DNA of 64,000 nucleotides from Arthrobacter sp. OVS8 (GCA_028370155.1 CP116670.1:3658001-3722000); one strand, 5' to 3'; shown: positions 31,529-41,388, counted from the stretch's first letter. Numbers and translations are program-made. The notes: a model not told the origin generated them from the sequence alone.

Positions 31529-32538
31529 GCCAGCCTGCGGGTCACGGAATTCTTCCGGGTCGCGAGCAGCATGTCCACGGTCAGGACCAGCAGCGCGAGC
31601 CACACGACGCCGAAGCCGATCCAGCGGTCCGTCGTCATGGGCTCATTGAACACGGCCAGCGCCACGATGAACTGCAGCACGGGGGCGAAGTACTGCAGCA
31701 GGCCGATCGTCGTCATCGGCAGTCGCCGGGCCGAGGCACCGAAGAACAGCAACGGCACCGCGGTGATGATCCCCGACGCCGCGAGGAGCCAGAAGTGCGC
31801 GGCGCCGTAGGCGGCCAGGGTCGCGGATCCGCTGAGCGCGAGGATGGTCATCGCGGCGGCCGCCACCGGCGCCAGCACGATCGTCTCGACCGTGAGGCTG
31901 GTGATCGCATCAGCCCGCGGGCCGACACGCTTCTTGACGAAGCCGTAAAGGCCAAAGCTCAGTGCCAGGGTCAAGGCAATCCACGGCAGTTTGCCGTAGG
32001 AAACGGTCAGGACGCCCACGGCAATGAACCCGATGCCGACGGCGGCCCACTGCAGCGGACGCAGTTTCTCCTTCAGCACCACCACACCCAGCAGGACCGA
32101 GACGAGCGGGTTGATGAAGTAGCCCAGTGAGGCTTCCACTGCCTGCCCGGTGGTCACACCGTAGACGTAGGTCAGCCAGTTCACTGCGATCAGGACCGCG
32201 GCAATGACCAGCGGGAAGATGACAGTGCGGTTGCGGAAGGCTGCACCCAGGACCCGCCAGGAGCGGGTGATGGTGATCAGCAGGACGCAGAACAGCAACG
32301 ACCAAAGCACCCGGTTGGCCACAATTTCGACGGCTCCTGCGGGTTGCAATAGGAAGAAGTAGAGGGGCATCAGCCCCCACAGGCCGTAAGCGCCGATCCC
32401 GAAGATGATTCCAGCCGTCGTGTCCGTGTCCACGGCCTTGAGGGCGGCCGGCGGACGCTTCGACGCGTTCGCGCCGGGGCCAGCAGCGCCGGGCGAGGTC
32501 AGCGCGGCTGGGGAGAGGGATCCGTCGGGGGTAGGCAC
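31513..32538 (-). CDS. rarD: RarD-type EamA transporter
   Basis: 341-aa drug/metabolite superfamily permease with ten hydrophobic segments in two EamA repeats. The RarD signature is clear: GIIFGIGAYGLWGLMPLYFF, EIVANRVLWSLLF, NWLTYVYGVTTGQAVEASLG, YFINPLVSVLLGVVVLKEKL and PLLFFGASARRLPMTTIGLL. The N-terminal 35 residues are hydrophilic and variable, so the start may lie further in than ATG 32538. The substrate is unknown; the name comes from chloramphenicol sensitivity in E. coli. Intact. Confidence 0.93.
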   Translation of the reverse strand: MPTPDGSLSPAALTSPGAAGPGANASKRPPAALKAVDTDTTAGIIFGIGAYGLWGLMPLYFFLLQPAGAVEIVANRVLWSLLFCVLLITITRSWRVLGAAFRNRTVIFPLVIAAVLIAVNWLTYVYGVTTGQAVEASLGYFINPLVSVLLGVVVLKEKLRPLQWAAVGIGFIAVGVLTVSYGKLPWIALTLALSFGLYGFVKKRVGPRADAITSLTVETIVLAPVAAAAMTILALSGSATLAAYGAAHFWLLAASGIITAVPLLFFGASARRLPMTTIGLLQYFAPVLQFIVALAVFNEPMTTDRWIGFGVVWLALLVLTVDMLLATRKNSVTRRLARSAA

Positions 32539-32722
32539 AAGATCAATAACACCACCCGCGGGGCTCGTATTCCTGCCTTTGGACCCGATGTGCCGGGCGT
32601 CGGGGCGCGGATCCCTGCGACGTCAGTCACCCCGCAGCCCGTACCGGGGTGCGGACATTTAGAATAAGGGGATTGTGCGCTGCGTGATCCGGCGCAGCCG
32701 CTAAGACTCAGAAGGGCTCCCG

Positions 32723-34158
32723 GTGTCCAACTCGGCCGAAAACTCGTCCAAACGTCCGCTCCGCGTTGCGATTGTCGGCGCCGGACCGGCCGGCGTCTAC
32801 GCCGCGGACATCCTGACCAAGTCCAATGAAGTCAAGGACGGCGACTTCGAGGTCAGCATCGACCTTTTCGAGGCGTACCCGGCACCGTACGGCCTCATCC
32901 GCTACGGCGTCGCCCCGGACCACCCGCGGATCAAGGGGATCGTCAACGCGCTGCACAAAGTCCTGGACCGCGGCGACATCCGGTTCCTGGGCAACGTCAC
33001 CTACGGGCGCGACCTGACCCTGCACGATTTCCGGTCCTTCTACGACGCTGTGATCTTCTCCACGGGCGCCATCAACGACGCGGAACTTGACATCCCCGGC
33101 GTCGGACTCCAAGGGTCCTTTGGCGGGGCCGACTTCGTCTCCTGGTACGACGGGCACCCCGACGTGCCGCGTGACTGGCCGCTGGAGGCGAAGGAGATCG
33201 CGGTGATCGGCAACGGCAACGTGGCCCTCGACGTCGCCCGGATGCTGGTCAAGCACGCCGACGAGCTGCTGGTGACGGAAATCCCGGACAACGTCTATCA
33301 GGCGCTCAAGAACTCCCCGGTCACGGACGTGCACGTGTTCGGCCGCCGCGGACCGGCGCAGGTGAAGTTCACCCCGCTGGAACTGCGCGAACTCTCCCAC
33401 GCCCGCGACGTCGACATCGTCCTCTATCCGGAGGACTTCGAATTCGACGAGGCCTCCGACGAGGCCATCCGCAGCAACAACCAGATCCGCACCATGGTCA
33501 ACACCCTGACGAACTGGCTCGTCGAGGAGCACGCCGAGGCCGAGGAACCGTCCTCCCGCCGGCTGCACCTGCACTTCCTGCACAGCCCCGTTGAAATACA
33601 CGACGACGCCGACCACCCCGGAAAGGTCACCGGCATCAAGTTCGAGCGCATGCAGCTGGACGGCACCGGCAACGTCAAGGGCACGGGGAGTTCCTCGACT
33701 ACCCGGTCCAGGCCGTCTACCGGGCGATCGGCTACCACGGCTCGCCGCTGGACGAACTCGAATACGACGCCCGCCGCGGCGTGATCCCCAACGAGGGCGG
33801 GCGTGTACTGGACGCCGACGGCAATCCCGTCCCGGGTATCTATACAACGGGCTGGATCAAGCGCGGCCCCGTTGGCCTGATCGGCCACACCAAGGGCGAC
33901 GCGCTGGAGACCATCGGCTTCCTGCTCGAGGACCGGCTCAGCCTCCCGCCGGCGCAGAACCCGGATCCGCAGGCGATCCTCGATCTCCTGGACGAGCGCG
34001 GGATCGAATACACCACGTGGGAAGGGTGGAACAAACTCGACGCCCGGGAGCTTGCCCTCGGCGCGGAGTGGTCCGCGTCCCCGGACGCCAACGGCATTGT
34101 GCGCGAACGCGTCAAGGTGGTTCCCCGCGAGGACATGGTGCAGATCTCCCGCGGCTAG
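32723..34158 (+). CDS. fprA: NADPH:ferredoxin reductase, FprA type (copy 2)
   Basis: Close paralogue of the 1326-2797 gene, also about 479 aa. FAD motif VGAGPAGVYAADILTKSNEV, NADPH motif VIGNGNVALDVARML, and C-terminal GLIGHTKGDALETIGFLLED. The GTG start at 32723 follows AGAAGGG. One frameshift at GGGG 33685-33688; adding one G gives GTGEFLDYPVQAVYRAIGYH. Stop at 34158 after VVPREDMVQISRG. It stands alone after rarD, with no ferredoxin nearby. Two copies within 31 kb suggest separate ferredoxin partners or conditions. Confidence 0.93.
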
Positions 34159-34363
34159 TTCCGCCGGGCGCGGCGCACGTTCTCTCATGACGCACGAAAA
34201 CGCTGACGCGGCCGTATTCCGGCGTCGACGGCGCTTTGGCGCAGCGTGGAACCGATGGCGCGTCGCGGGGCGGTGCCCCCGCTCTGGCGGGTGACCGGAA
34301 CGCCCACTAGACTGGCCGGACTGGCTGCCACCGGCATGCCGTCGCGCGTGACGTGGGAGTTCA

Positions 34364-35745
34364 ATGACGAATTTGGTCCGTCCGGCTGGCCCGCTCCATC
34401 CGGAAACCGGGGTCACCGCTGAGCAGCGCCAGCACTACGCCAATGCCGGGCATGAGCAGCTGGAATCGCGGGGCCGCGGACTCCCGGAGGATCTGAGGCT
34501 GCCGGGTCTCAGCAGCCTCATCCAGGAGTCCTGGCGGCGGTCGGCACAGTTGCAGGCCAACCCTGACAACCCCGAGGCCCCGCTGGCAATGGACCGCGAA
34601 GAACTCGAAGAATACCGGCGGCAGCACCCGTTGGCGGCCATCATGCCGGTCATCCATAAGCTGCTGGTCCTGCCCAGCCACGACAGCGGGATGCTCGTTG
34701 CCGTGGGGGACGAGGTGGGCCGGCTCCTCTGGGTTGAAGGCGACGCCGCCATGCAGCGCCGGGCCGAAGGCATGATGTTCGTTCCCGGGGCCGACTGGTC
34801 CGAAGCCACCGTGGGCACCAGCGCCCCCGGCACAGCACTGGCCCTGGGCCGGGGCATCCAGATCTCCGGCGCGGAACACTACAAGCGCTCCGTGCACCCG
34901 TGGAGCTGCACAGCCGTTCCTTTCCACGATCCGGATTCCGGCGCCCTCCTGGGGGTAGTGGACATCACCGGCACCGAGTCCGCCGTGGCCCCGCACACCC
35001 TGTCACTGGTCGAAGCCACCGTTGCCGCCGCCCAGGCCCACCTCCGCGTGGAACGGCTGCAGCTGGCCGCCGCGCGCCAGACTTCGCCGGCCCGACGCCG
35101 GAACTCGGCTGCGCCGAAGACGGCGCAGTCGCCCGCCGCCAACAGCCTGTACCGCAATAGCCTCCAGCTCCTCGGCCGGGACCAGGCGCTGCTCAGCATC
35201 GACGGGCGCACCGTGGCGCTTTCCGCCCGGCACAGCGAGATCCTGACCCTGCTCAGCACGCACCCGGAAGGCCTCAACGCCGAGGAACTCTGCAACCTGT
35301 TGTACCCGGGGATGCTTCCACCATGACGCTGCGGGCCGAGATGGTGCGCCTGCGCAAGGTGCTCCACCAGCTCAATCCGGGTGCGGTTCCCGAGTCCCGC
35401 CCCTACCGGCTGCCACTGGACCTGGTGCCGGACTCCGGACAGGTCCTGAACTGCCTGCAGCGCGGAGCCCATCGGATCGCACTGGAGATCTATCGCGGCG
35501 CCGTCCTGCCCCGCTCCGAAGCCCCCGGCATCGCCGAACTGCGGAACCGGGTCTCCTCCCTGCTCCGCGAAGCGGTGCTCACGGACGGCAGCGCCGAGTC
35601 GCTCTTGAGGTACGCCGAGCTTCCCGAGGCAAGGGACGACGTCGAGATCCGGATCGCGGCACTGAAGCTGCTGCCGCCGCGCTCGCCGAAGCGCGCCGCC
35701 GTCGTCGCTGATTTGGAACGGCTCGAGGCCGAACTCAGCGCGTGA
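34364..35745 (+). CDS. GAF-domain transcriptional regulator of the alcohol/aldehyde genes
   Basis: About 460-aa regulator. The N-terminal half (LIQESWRRS, then a GAF-type domain with VGDEVGRLLWVEGDAAMQRR and GADWSEATVGTSAPGTAL) matches the sensor part of AcoR-type activators. There is no AAA ATPase domain. The C-terminal part (LSIDGRTVALSARHSEILTL, AEELCNLLYP, TLRAEMVRLRKVLHQL) looks like a winged-helix DNA-binding region and replaces it. The frame breaks at GGGG 35308-35311; adding one G joins YPGDASTMTLRAEMVRL. It lies just upstream of the aldehyde dehydrogenase, which it very probably controls through palindromes at 35767-35803. Confidence 0.85.
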
Positions 35746-35766
35746 CCCGACGCCGTTCACGGCCAG

Positions 35767-35780
35767 GTGACCCGGGTCAC
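35767..35780. promoter_or_regulatory. 14-bp perfect palindrome upstream of aldehyde dehydrogenase
   Basis: GTGACCCGGGTCAC is self-complementary and lies 22 bases after the regulator stop. With the adjacent GTTGCA repeat it is a candidate operator. Confidence 0.5.
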
Positions 35781-35784
35781 TTCC

Positions 35785-35803
35785 GTTGCAACCTGACTGC
35801 AAC
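35785..35803. promoter_or_regulatory. Candidate activator site, GTTGCA-N7-TGCAAC
   Basis: An exact 6-bp inverted repeat, 11 bases before TAGGCT (35815-35820), which could be a -10. It occupies the -35 region, where an activator or repressor would act. It is the best candidate for binding by the GAF regulator. Confidence 0.5.
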
Positions 35804-35880
35804 CCCCTTGCTCCTAGGCTGAACGCAACGGCGGCGCCGACACCTGGCCGCCACCAATCGTGAACAGCAAAGGAGCTGCA

Positions 35881-37404
35881 ATGACTGTCTACGCACAGCC
35901 GGGTACCGAGGGTTCGAAGGTCACTTTCAAGGACCGCTACGAGAACTGGATCGGCGGCGAGTGGGTTGCCCCGGTCAAGGGCCAGTACTTCGAGAACATC
36001 ACCCCCGTCACCGGCAAGGTCTTCTGCGAGGTGGCCCGCGGCACCGCCGAGGACATCGAGCTGGCCCTCGACGCCGCCCACAAGGTTGCACCCTCCTGGG
36101 GCAAGACCTCCGTCGCCGAGCGCGCCGCCATCCTGAACAAGATTGCCGACCGGATCGATGAGAACCTTGAGATGCTCGCCGTCGCCGAATCGTGGGACAA
36201 CGGCAAGCCGATCCGCGAGACCCTCAACGCGGACATCCCGCTGGCCTCCGACCACTTCCGCTACTTCGCCTCCGCCGTCCGCGCCCAGGAGGGCCGGCTG
36301 TCCCAGCTCGACGACGACACCACCGCCTACCACTACCACGAGCCGCTCGGCGTCGTCGGCCAGATCATCCCCTGGAACTTCCCGATCCTGATGGCCGTCT
36401 GGAAGCTCGCCCCGGCCCTCGCCGCCGGCAACGCCGTCGTCCTGAAGCCGGCCGAGCAGACCCCGTCCTCGATCATGGTCCTCATGGAGCTCATCGGTGA
36501 TCTGCTGCCTGCCGGTGTCCTCAACGTGGTCAACGGCTTCGGCGTCGAAGCCGGCAAGCCGCTGGCCTCCAGCCCCCGGATCCGCAAGATCGCGTTCACC
36601 GGCGAAACCTCCACCGGCCGGCTGATCAGCCAGTACGCCAGCCAGAACCTGATCCCGGTCACCCTGGAACTGGGCGGCAAGAGCCCCAACATCTTCTTCA
36701 ACGACGTTGCCGACACCAACGACGCGTTCTACGACAAGGCCCAGGAAGGCTTCACCCTCTTCGCGTTCAACCAGGGCGAAGTCTGCACCTGCCCGTCCCG
36801 CGCTCTGGTCCAGGAGGACATCTACGATTCCTTCATGGCCGACGCCGTGGCCCGGGTGGAGAAAATCATCCAGGGCAACCCGCTGGACACCGAAACCCAG
36901 CTCGGCGCCCAGGCCTCCAACGACCAGCTGGAAAAGATCCTGTCCTACATCGACATCGGAAAGCAGGAGGGCGCCAAGGTGCTCACCGGCGGCGGCCGGG
37001 CCGAACTGCCCGGAGACCTGGCCGGCGGCTACTACGTCCAGCCGACCATCTTCGAAGGCCACAACAAGATGCGGATCTTCCAGGAGGAAATCTTCGGCCC
37101 GGTGGTGTCCGTAACCCGCTTCAGCGACTACAACGACGCCATGGGCATCGCCAACGACACCCTCTACGGCCTCGGCGCCGGTGTCTGGTCCCGCAACGGC
37201 AACGTCGCCTACCGCGCCGGGCGGGAGATCCAGGCCGGCCGCGTGTGGGTCAACAACTACCACGCCTACCCGGCGGGCGCTGCGTTCGGCGGCTACAAGT
37301 CCTCCGGCATCGGCCGCGAGAACCACTCGATGATGCTGGACCACTACCAGCAGACCAAGAACCTCCTGGTCAGCTACAACGAGAACAAGCTCGGCTTCTT
37401 CTAA
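35881..37404 (+). CDS. NAD-dependent aldehyde dehydrogenase (AldB/ExaC type)
   Basis: 507-aa dehydrogenase, probably for acetaldehyde and similar short aldehydes. It starts at ATG 35881 ([16 protein letters not shown]) after AAAGGAG. Motifs: [20 protein letters not shown], the Glu in [15 protein letters not shown], the active-site Cys in [16 protein letters not shown] (the extra CxC pattern is typical of ExaC/AldB), [10 protein letters not shown] and [20 protein letters not shown]. Intact. It is followed by a strong terminator, then by alcohol dehydrogenase and DUF779, a set commonly found together in actinobacteria. Confidence 0.94.
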   Translation: MTVYAQPGTEGSKVTFKDRYENWIGGEWVAPVKGQYFENITPVTGKVFCEVARGTAEDIELALDAAHKVAPSWGKTSVAERAAILNKIADRIDENLEMLAVAESWDNGKPIRETLNADIPLASDHFRYFASAVRAQEGRLSQLDDDTTAYHYHEPLGVVGQIIPWNFPILMAVWKLAPALAAGNAVVLKPAEQTPSSIMVLMELIGDLLPAGVLNVVNGFGVEAGKPLASSPRIRKIAFTGETSTGRLISQYASQNLIPVTLELGGKSPNIFFNDVADTNDAFYDKAQEGFTLFAFNQGEVCTCPSRALVQEDIYDSFMADAVARVEKIIQGNPLDTETQLGAQASNDQLEKILSYIDIGKQEGAKVLTGGGRAELPGDLAGGYYVQPTIFEGHNKMRIFQEEIFGPVVSVTRFSDYNDAMGIANDTLYGLGAGVWSRNGNVAYRAGREIQAGRVWVNNYHAYPAGAAFGGYKSSGIGRENHSMMLDHYQQTKNLLVSYNENKLGFF

Positions 37405-37417
37405 GCCGCAACACACC

Positions 37418-37453
37418 CGGGCGGGGCGGATCACGATCGATCCGCCCCGCCCG
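37418..37453 (+). terminator. Terminator after aldehyde dehydrogenase
   Basis: Perfect 15-bp stem CGGGCGGGGCGGATC (37418-37432) with GATCCGCCCCGCCCG (37439-37453), six-base loop, 14 bases after the stop. It would reduce read-through into adhP. Confidence 0.7.
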
Positions 37454-37539
37454 CACCACTTGTGCACCGACGCGGAAGGACACCGGCCCACTGCACACGC
37501 CTTAGCTGCACTCACGCTTGATAACGCAAGGATTTCGCT

Positions 37540-38577
37540 ATGACGACGACAACGACGACGACGACAATGCAAGCCGCAGTAGTAACCGAATTCGGCAAGG
37601 ACCTGCAGATCCAGACCCTCCCCGTTCCAGTGCCGGGCCGCGGCGAGGCGCTCGTCAAGGTACTGACCACCGGCGTCTGCCACACCGACCTCCACGCCGC
37701 GGAAGGCGATTGGCCGGTAAAGCCGACCCCGCCGTTTATCCCCGGACACGAAGGCGTTGGCGAAGTGGTTGCCCTGGGTGAGGGCGTCACGGACCTGGCC
37801 GTCGGGGACCTCGTCGGCAACGCCTGGCTCTGGTCCGCCTGCGGCGATTGCCAGTACTGCCGCACCGGTTGGGAAACCCTGTGCGAGGCGCAGCAAAACG
37901 CCGGCTACAGCGTTGATGGCTCCTTCGGGGAGTACATGCTGGTGGACACGCGCTTCGCGGCCAGAATCCCGGCCGGCTCGGACCCCGTGGAGGTAGCCCC
38001 GGTGCTCTGCGCCGGAGTGACCGTCTACAAGGGCCTCAAGATGACCGAGGCCCGGCCCGGACAGTGGGTCACCATCTCGGGCATCGGCGGCCTCGGCCAC
38101 ATCGCCGTCCAGTACGCCGTGGCCATGGGCCTCCGTGTTGCCGCGGTGGACATCGCCGATGACAAGCTCGCCCTGGCCAAGAAGCACGGTGCGGAACTGA
38201 CCGTCAATGCCCTGCACGAGGATCCCGCCGAAGTCATCCAGCGCGAAACCGGAGGTTGCCATGGAGTCCTGGTCACTGCTGTGCACCCGTCAGCATTCGG
38301 CCAGGCGATCGGGATGGCACGCCGCGGCGGAACGATTGTGTTCAACGGCCTGCCGCCGGGTGACTTCCCGGCGCCGATCTTTGAGATTGTGCTCAAGGGC
38401 CTAACTGTCCGGGGCTCCATTGTCGGAACCCGGCAGGACCTGGAAGAAGCCCTGGCATTCTACGCGCAGGGCAAGATCCACCCGACAGTCTCCACCCGGG
38501 AACTCTCCGACGTGAATGCCGTCCTCGACGAAATGAAACATGCCAAGATCGACGGCCGCGTGGTCATCAAATACTGA
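37540..38577 (+). CDS. adhP: Zinc-dependent alcohol dehydrogenase (AdhP type)
   Basis: MDR-family enzyme of about 337-345 aa oxidising ethanol and other primary alcohols. Catalytic zinc ligands are in GVCHTDLHAAEGDW and GHEGVGEVVALG; structural zinc cysteines are in SACGDCQYCRTGWETLC. The Rossmann motif is ISGIGGLGHIAVQYA. The open frame starts with MTTTTTTTTM, encoded by an ACG/ACA repeat (37543-37566). The second Met (37567, MQAAVVTEFGKDLQ) is where homologues normally begin, so the poly-Thr leader may be untranslated or a repeat-driven extension. Intact. It works with the upstream aldehyde dehydrogenase to take alcohols to acids. Confidence 0.94.
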   Translation: MTTTTTTTTMQAAVVTEFGKDLQIQTLPVPVPGRGEALVKVLTTGVCHTDLHAAEGDWPVKPTPPFIPGHEGVGEVVALGEGVTDLAVGDLVGNAWLWSACGDCQYCRTGWETLCEAQQNAGYSVDGSFGEYMLVDTRFAARIPAGSDPVEVAPVLCAGVTVYKGLKMTEARPGQWVTISGIGGLGHIAVQYAVAMGLRVAAVDIADDKLALAKKHGAELTVNALHEDPAEVIQRETGGCHGVLVTAVHPSAFGQAIGMARRGGTIVFNGLPPGDFPAPIFEIVLKGLTVRGSIVGTRQDLEEALAFYAQGKIHPTVSTRELSDVNAVLDEMKHAKIDGRVVIKY

Positions 38578-38593
38578 TCAAGGAAGGACTCTG

Positions 38594-38999
38594 ATGCCTG
38601 ACGCAAAGCTCCATGCAGCAGTCACCCGCCCCGGCGAAGACTTCTCCCGGGTGGCGCTCACCCCCGAAGCGGTGGAACTGCTGCGCAAGCTCTGGCTCCA
38701 GCACGGACCGCTGATGTTCCACCAGTCCGGCGGCTGCTGCGACGGTTCCTCGCCCATGTGTTATCCGGCGGGGAGTTCATCACCGGGGACTCGGACGTGC
38801 AGCTGGGCCTGTTCGACATTTCCGACGGCCTGCAGCCGCAGACGATCGACTTCTGGATGTCGAAGGAACAATTCAACTACTGGAGCCACACCCACCTGAC
38901 CGTGGACGTGGTCCCGGGCCGGGGAGCGGGTTCTCGGTGGAAGCGCCTGAGGGCAAACGGTTCCTGATCCGGTCCACGCTGATGGATTGGCCGGTCTGA
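38594..38999 (+). CDS. DUF779 protein
   Basis: About 135-aa protein with the family signature LMFHQSGGCCDGSSPMCYP near residues 38-56 and FWMSKEQFNYWSHTHLTVDV. DUF779 genes are regularly found beside ethanol/acetaldehyde dehydrogenases; their function is not established, and the paired Cys suggest metal binding or redox. Start ATG 38594 after AAGGAAGG, 16 bases behind adhP, so same operon. Two frame breaks: GGGG 38770-38773 (one G restores AGEFITGDSDVQLG) and the GGG run near 38932 (restores GFSVEAPEGKRFLI). Confidence 0.88.
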
Positions 39000-39020
39000 G
39001 CGGTCTGAACCTAGGCTGAA

Positions 39021-39070
39021 CGGCGCTGGAACGGCGCTGGATCGGCGCTGGAGCGGCGCTGGAGCGGCGC
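39021..39070. repeat. 11-bp tandem repeat, about 4.5 copies
   Basis: Unit CGGCGCTGGA plus one variable base (A, T, G, G), starting at 39021, 39032, 39043 and 39054, then a partial copy. It lies right behind the DUF779 stop codon and leads into a terminator. Confidence 0.8.
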
Positions 39071-39110
39071 GGACGGGCCCGGCGGGGAAACCTGCCCGGC
39101 CCGTCTTTTC
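39071..39110 (+). terminator. Terminator after the adhP-DUF779 operon
   Basis: GACGGGCC and GGCCCGTC form the outer stem, with further G/C pairing inside, followed by TTTT. The best-formed intrinsic terminator of this region. Confidence 0.65.
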
Positions 39111-39193
39111 GTCTCACGATGTGGGACAAATCTGGCCGTCCAGTGGATGGACACTACGATAGATAGGTCTGTTTCCAACAAGTTACCGAGATT

Positions 39194-40798
39194 GTGGACT
39201 TTCCTATGAACTTATTCCGGACCAAATCGATCGAGCAGTCCATGTCGGACGCCGATGAACCCGGACGTAAGCTGAAGCGCTCGCTCAGCTCCTGGGACCT
39301 GATGATCATGGGTGTCGCTGTCGCCGTCGGCGCCGGGATCTTTTCGGTCGGCGCCAAGGCTGCAGCGAACTTCGCCGGCCCGGCCGTGACCCTCTCCTTC
39401 GCCATTGCAGCCGTCACGTGTGCGCTGGCGATCATGTGCTACGCCGAGTTCGCCACCGCCATCCCGGTAGCCGGCTCCGCCTACGTCTTCACGTACGCGA
39501 CCATGGGTGAGCTGCTGGCCTGGATCATCGGCTGGAACCTCATCCTCGAGCTGTTCACCGCCGGAGCCGTGATCGCCAAGTACTGGGGCATCTACCTCAG
39601 CAAGGTGTTCGCACTCATGGGCGTGGACATCCCGGCGTCGATCTCACTCGCCGGTGTCGAACTGTACTGGGGCGCCTTCCTGATCGTCGCGGTGTTCACC
39701 GTGCTGCTGGTGCTGGGGACAAAGCTGTCCGCCCGCGTCGGCAACATCTTCACGCTGATCAAGATCGGCGTCGTCCTCTTTGTCATCGTGGTGGGCTTCA
39801 CCTACGTCAAGTTTGAAAACTACACTCCGTTCGTTCCGGCCTCCGAGCCCACCGGCGGGACCGGTGCCGCCGACGTCATGAAGCAGTCCTTCTTCGCCTT
39901 CCTCACCGGGGCTGCCCCGGCGCAGTACGGCACGCTGGGCATCTTCGCGGGAGCCGCCCTGGTCTTCTTCGCCTTCATCGGATTCGACGTCGTCGCCACG
40001 TCGGCCGAGGAGGTCAAGGACCCGCAGAAGACGCTGCCCCGCGGCATCTTCGGCGGCCTCGCCATCGTCACCGTGCTGTACATCCTGGTGTCCCTCGCCC
40101 TGACCGGCATGGTGTCCTACACCCAGCTTGCCGAAGCGGAGAACCCGACCCTCACTACGGCGTTTGAGGCCGTCGGCAACACCGACGCCGCCAAGATCAT
40201 CGCCTTCGGGTCCCTCGTGGGCCTGACCACCGTGATCATGGTGCTGCTGATGGGCCTCTCCCGCGTGGTGCTGGCCATGAGCCGCGACGGCCTGCTGCCG
40301 CGCTCGCTGTCCAAGACCAGCACCATCCGCGCGACGCCGGTCCGCCTGCAGATCATCTGCGGTGCTGCCGTGGCGCTTGTCGCCGGACTGACCAACGTGG
40401 ACCTGCTGGAGGAAATGATCAACATCGGCACGCTGTCCGCATTCGTGACGGTGAGCATCGGCGTCCTGGTGCTGCGGAAGAAGCGCCCCGACCTGAAGCC
40501 GGCGTTCCGGGTGCCGTTCGGCAAGGTTCTCCCCATCGTCTCGGCCGTCCTGTGCCTCTACCTCATGACCAACCTGGCCGTGGAGACCTGGATCTTCTTC
40601 GCCATCTGGCTCGTGATCGGCGTTGCCATCTACTTCTCCTACGGCCAGCGGCACTCCCGGCTGAACGAGAAGTTCGCCGAAGCCAAAGCCTCTGTCAACG
40701 GCCCCGGAGACAAGGGTGCAGCCAAGGGAGAAGCTCCGGCCCACGCCGGCGCCGACGCCGATGCCGCGGGGAACCAGGTCCCGGTCAGCCGCCCCTGA
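39194..40798 (+). CDS. APC-family amino acid permease (cationic amino acid transporter type)
   Basis: About 530-aa permease with twelve or more hydrophobic segments. Helix 1 has the substrate-binding motif GVAVAVGAGIFSVGAKAA, followed by GPAVTLSFAIAAVTCALAIM and CYAEFATAIPVAGSAYVFTY, the classic start of bacterial CAT/YfnA permeases. FAFIGFDVVATSAEEVKDPQ is helix 6 with the amphipathic loop. The tail is hydrophilic and Ala/Gly-rich. The start is GTG 39194 or ATG 39206 (MNLFRTKSIEQSMSD); neither has a strong ribosome-binding site. Intact. It ends 22 bases before the insertion sequence. Confidence 0.93.
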   Translation: MDFPMNLFRTKSIEQSMSDADEPGRKLKRSLSSWDLMIMGVAVAVGAGIFSVGAKAAANFAGPAVTLSFAIAAVTCALAIMCYAEFATAIPVAGSAYVFTYATMGELLAWIIGWNLILELFTAGAVIAKYWGIYLSKVFALMGVDIPASISLAGVELYWGAFLIVAVFTVLLVLGTKLSARVGNIFTLIKIGVVLFVIVVGFTYVKFENYTPFVPASEPTGGTGAADVMKQSFFAFLTGAAPAQYGTLGIFAGAALVFFAFIGFDVVATSAEEVKDPQKTLPRGIFGGLAIVTVLYILVSLALTGMVSYTQLAEAENPTLTTAFEAVGNTDAAKIIAFGSLVGLTTVIMVLLMGLSRVVLAMSRDGLLPRSLSKTSTIRATPVRLQIICGAAVALVAGLTNVDLLEEMINIGTLSAFVTVSIGVLVLRKKRPDLKPAFRVPFGKVLPIVSAVLCLYLMTNLAVETWIFFAIWLVIGVAIYFSYGQRHSRLNEKFAEAKASVNGPGDKGAAKGEAPAHAGADADAAGNQVPVSRP

Positions 40799-40935
40799 CG
40801 GCCGGCCGCCGGTACTGATACACCGAGGTCGCCGGAGACGTGTGAATTCGCTGGAAGTTCCCTGTGTGTCAGGCTCTTGTGTGACAGGTTTGTTGTCACC
40901 TTGGCCGGGCGTGCGGGGCGGGGAAAGGTCCCGTG

Positions 40936-41388
40936 ATGGATTTTGTTGTTCCTTCCCGTGTCTCGAACCGGATCCACTTCACTCTTGCGCAGAAGCACGC
41001 GATTCTGGAGGAGTACGACAAGTGCCTTGAGCGAGGTTCCAGGACTGCGTTCAGCAGAGCGGTGAGCATCAGCGAGGGCACCATTCGGCTCTGGGCCCGG
41101 CAACGCGATGCCGGTGAGCTGAGATCCAGATCCACAGCAGGAAGCGAGGACCAGCGATTGAACGCAGGAGATAAGCAACAGCTCAAACGGGTCTTGAAGG
41201 AAAACGAGATTCTCAAGGCCAAACTGGCCCGGTCCGAGGCCGCGGTCGACATCCTGGGAAAAGCTTCCGCGCTCTTGGACGCCATGGCCAAGAGCGCTGC
41301 GGAGACGGAACCGAAGCTTCCGGAGCCGGAGCCGGAGCCGGGTCGGCCGGAATGGTTGATGCCAAAGTCTGGAAAGACATCGCCCTGA
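40936..41388 (+). CDS. IS3-type transposase OrfA
   Basis: 150-aa N-terminal transposase protein. A helix-turn-helix (FTLAQKHAILEEYDKCLERG, then ISEGTIRLWARQRDAGEL) is followed by a leucine-rich coiled coil (LKRVLKENEILKAKLARSEA), the usual IS3 OrfA layout. It ends in a Pro-Glu run (PKLPEPEPEPGRPEW). OrfB overlaps by 37 bases in the -1 frame, as expected for programmed frameshifting, though no classical A-rich slippery heptamer is obvious. A GTG three bases upstream of ATG 40936 is an alternative start. Confidence 0.88.
   Translation: MDFVVPSRVSNRIHFTLAQKHAILEEYDKCLERGSRTAFSRAVSISEGTIRLWARQRDAGELRSRSTAGSEDQRLNAGDKQQLKRVLKENEILKAKLARSEAAVDILGKASALLDAMAKSAAETEPKLPEPEPEPGRPEWLMPKSGKTSP

Noticed and set aside
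35300-35330. Separate small gene starting at ATG 35327 after the GAF regulator
   Set aside because: Adding one G to the run at 35308-35311 joins it to the regulator; it is the C-terminal domain of the same protein.
34879-38286. Very long open frame (over 1,100 codons) on the minus strand
   Set aside because: It runs antisense to the GAF regulator, aldehyde dehydrogenase and alcohol dehydrogenase, which have clear conserved motifs. Long antisense frames are expected from the G/C third-position bias, and the translation has no recognisable domain.
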